From contig NC_089239.1 in NCBI RefSeq assembly GCF_963924675.1, forward strand, positions 30,403,818 to 30,467,817: 64,000 nucleotides of DNA. Reading direction: 5' to 3'. The first letter of the stretch is position 1; the number at the start of each line of letters is the position of its first letter. A program made the position numbers and the translations under genes. This stretch comes from Phocoena phocoena (taxonomy: Eukaryota > Chordata > Mammalia > Artiodactyla > Phocoenidae). Of the stretch, positions 61,401-64,000 are shown one piece after another. The notes beneath the pieces were generated by a model, which was not told the DNA's origin, searched no databases, and worked only from the letters and a program-made list of their open reading frames with translations.

Positions 61401-62456
61401 GAATCCCCTTTATCATTCATGAAAGAGGATCCTATTTTCAATACTAAACAAGTCTAGTGGAAATGGTGTATTCACTGATGGTAGGGTAGAATTCCCTTAA
61501 GCACAGTGTATCTTCAAGCTCATCATTCATTAACATTTATTTTTTAAAGATGTATTTTTCTACATCAGTACTTATCACTTGGTCACTAATGATGAGACTG
61601 CCCCAACTGTCAACATTTTGCTTTTGCTGGAATTTTATACTACAGTAGAGTAGCAGTGGTGTTAACTGTCATTTCCACATATGTACATATACATGAGTAA
61701 TAAAATAAAAAATAATCTTTACTTAAGTCTCTTTAGATAAACAAACTTGTCAAGACAACTAGAAGAAGGAAGGACCTGGTGATGAAATGGATCCTCTAGG
61801 AAAAATTGGGGATATGCTGTTTTAACGGAAAATACTTCATACTTATGTGAATTACACAATTAAGCCTGCACTTTTCATTCTTGGCTAATATGGTGAACCA
61901 TGTATTATAAAAAAAATTTTAAATGTCTTCTGCACATCACAAAGGAGCTGCTATAATTGCCCAGAATTTTCAGTGTGATAAGGTGTTCTGTGTTGTGAAA
62001 TAAACATTATGCGTTACGTAATGAAGCAATATGGCATTAGGTTATTTTTAAACTTTAAACAGTATATACGGTTTTGTGAAATTGCACCAATTAAATATAG
62101 GAGTCTGGATTCTAGATCAAGTATCCTAATATTCTATGATTATATTGCTACTTTAAAAATAACAAAAGAATAAGGAAATTTTTAAAATTAATCTTAAAAA
62201 ATAACATTTATATTTTAAAAATTAAATTGGTCAAAAAATATATTGCTCCATGTTTAAACCCTATGACAATTTTTTAAAAAAAGTATTGATCAGTGTTTTC
62301 TTTGAAACTCCAGTGAAAAAAGGCAAAATGGGATCATCTACTATCATAATCCAAGTAAATGATCGAATACATATTTTATATCCAACTGGAATATACTTAA
62401 AATATAATTGAGTAACAAAGGATCTGTGTCCTTAACCCCTAACTTGTTCAAGGGTC

Positions 62457-62460
<4 letters not shown>

Positions 62461-62514
<54 letters not shown>
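62461..62514. repeat. (AT)n microsatellite
   Basis: About 27 uninterrupted AT units, a cruciform-prone sequence. The preceding cttgttcaagggtcaac looks like the end of a small transposon. Confidence 0.97.
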
Positions 62515-62518
<4 letters not shown>

Positions 62519-62774
62519 CAATTTGCATTTCCTGCATATTTTTTCTTTGCTTCCATGTCTTTTTTTAGATAACTTCTTCCATCAGAACTACATGTTACAA
62601 ACAGATATATATCTCTATAAAAACCTCATGTAATATTCCATGGGTAAGAGACATTAAAGTATACTCCCAATTGCTGAATATAAAAAAAGATATATATATA
62701 TAATTGAGTAATTTGAAGACATTCTTGAAAATAAAAATATAACTTTAAAAGTTAGTGACTAAAAGAACTATGTA

Positions 62775-62970
62775 GGGCTTCCCTCGTGGCGCAGTGGTTG
62801 AGAGTATGCCTGCCGATGCAGGGGACCCGGGTTTGTGCCCTGGTCCGGGAGGATCCCACATGCCGCGGAGCGGCTGGGCCCGTGAGCCATGGCTGCTGAG
62901 CCTGTGTGTCCGGAGCCTGTGCTCCGCAACGGGAGAGGCCACAACAGTGAGAGGCCCGCGTACTGCAAAA
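62775..62970 (+). repeat. CHR-type cetacean SINE, antisense to GPM6A
   Basis: Complete short form. Perfect 14-bp target duplication aaaagaactatgta at 62761-62774 and 62971-62984. Confidence 0.97.
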
Positions 62971-62984
62971 AAAAGAACTATGTA

Positions 62985-64000
62985 ATAATCCCAAATTATG
63001 AATTAAAGTTGTGAAAGAAAAATTAGAAAATAAAAAAATATAAATTCTCTTTTTAAAGATAGTGTGAATTACTGATGGAAAGTTTATTTCTTTAATTTAG
63101 TTTGTAGAAATTCACTATGGCATTTGCAGATACAACCATATTTCTCTAAACACAATGGTAGGTTTTTTAATGCAATCTGGTATTTTAGAATTTACATATT
63201 TATTCTAAATTTAAAACTAGCTTTTTCAGAAAGGCAGGTATTAACATTTTCTATTTCATAGTTACTACAAGTATACAAAAATTTGGTATGAGACAAAATG
63301 TAAAGTCATCGTCTGAAACATGAACATGATAAGAATATTTTAAAGTAGAGTTTCTTACATCAAAATGTTATTTCAAAATCTGTATGGAATAGAGAACAAA
63401 GCAAATCATCTCCTGATGATCATATTAAGATGTTTTCCCGTGAACATTAGCGGAACTTTCAAAATGAGTATATTTTTTCACACTTAGTTTCACAATCAGT
63501 TGTTTTTTGACAATTAGTCACAAGCCGTCATAATTTATTAGAAGGAAAACTCTCTTCCCTAGTCCTGAAGTGCTGTTAAGGGCGTCTGAATTGTCTAATG
63601 TATATTTGGAAGTAGGCAAAATGGCACCATTGCAAAGTAGAAATGTCACTTCTGCAAGCGCTATCTTTTCTCAAGTGCCAGAGACTTTAAAAAGCTAAAA
63701 TATATTTTTTTAATCAACAGAATATTTTTCTTTTCTCTCCCTCTACCTCTCTCATCAGAGGAGCTATGGTCCTATGCTCGGCTCCCTAAAGGCCAGGGAA
63801 GTACTAGCTCAAAGTCTCTAGTAAATCTTTTTAAATGTTGTAGAGGAAATGTTGATTTTATCTGAGCCAAGCAGAGGCCTGCCATTTTGTTGCTTCTGTT
63901 ACAATCTGAATGAGCATTGTAATCACAAAACACAGATGCACAGTTTTTTAATTACAGCGATTTTCATTCCCGACTAATTTGTCCCATACTCCACACATTT
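62985..64000. other. intron 1 tail of the window, nothing recognised
   Basis: AT-rich unique-looking DNA with no repeat wording that I know. The last 300 bp (63.7-64.0 kb) are a little richer in GC and may be conserved, but I see no exon with a partner. Confidence 0.45.

Larger units (their letters stand above)
46730..64000 (-). other. GPM6A: GPM6A intron 1, 3' portion
   Basis: The exon 2 acceptor is phase 1, so a first coding exon ending in G must lie beyond this window. I looked for a minus-strand first exon with a fitting donor and found none I would support. Contents: five short SINEs, two long-form SINEs, L1 pieces, MIR, L2, MER5-like, microsatellites and a GC-richer piece with an RFX site at 50.5-50.77 kb. 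The stretches 48.8-49.9, 55.1-56.0, 56.1-56.9, 57.6-58.9, 60.8-61.1, 61.4-62.4 and 63.0-64.0 kb show nothing I can name. Confidence 0.85.

Noticed and set aside
63725..63842. Acceptor-like ctctctcatcag with a following open stretch on the plus strand
   Set aside because: Good pyrimidine tract and AG, but no matching donor, start or known peptide, and the strand is opposite to GPM6A.

Overview
This is mammalian nuclear DNA, almost certainly from a whale or dolphin. About nineteen tRNA-derived SINEs are scattered over both strands. Seventeen are the short (~200 bp) form typical of the cetacean-deletion branch of CHR SINEs, and two are the longer undeleted form. Young artiodactyl-type L1 3' ends, MaLR LTRs, MIR, L2, MER5, MER20 and Tigger remnants fill in the rest. 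The base composition is AT-rich, with no operons, no CRISPR array and no bacterial-style genes.

The only protein-coding gene I can support is GPM6A (neuronal membrane glycoprotein M6-a, PLP/DM20/M6 tetraspan family). It lies on the minus strand and reads from high to low coordinates. Six coding exons are present: exon 2 (46537-46729), exon 3 (36930-37086), exon 4 (20065-20218), exon 5 (15983-16059), exon 6 (15383-15448) and exon 7 (12302-12454, with the stop). All splice sites are GT/AG and all phases join. The exons give 800 coding bases, which is residues 13 (split codon) to 278 plus stop of a 278-residue protein. The short first coding exon is missing and must lie beyond position 64000. 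The 3' UTR runs down to about 10.3-10.8 kb. The DM20-like form is encoded: there is no PLP-specific loop extension in exon 3.

Layout: 1-10.3 kb is intergenic sequence downstream of GPM6A (old L1, a truncated SINE, a mariner remnant, MIR, a MaLR LTR end, much unassigned AT-rich DNA). 10.3-12.45 kb is the last exon. 12.45-46.5 kb holds introns 6 to 2. 46.73-64.0 kb is the 3' part of intron 1.

The most interesting observation is a recent 139-bp tandem duplication (two mismatches seen between copies) that covers the branch point, polypyrimidine tract, AG and first 9 exon bases of GPM6A exon 2. It places a second complete-looking acceptor 139 nt upstream of the true one. Its use would frameshift the message and meet a TGA within a few codons. 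Other points are a tail-only poly(A) insertion with 14-bp target duplications, a 44-bp mariner palindrome, a perfect RFX X-box in a GC-richer part of intron 1, two young sense-oriented L1s 154 bp apart in intron 3, and an unassigned GC-rich block beside them.
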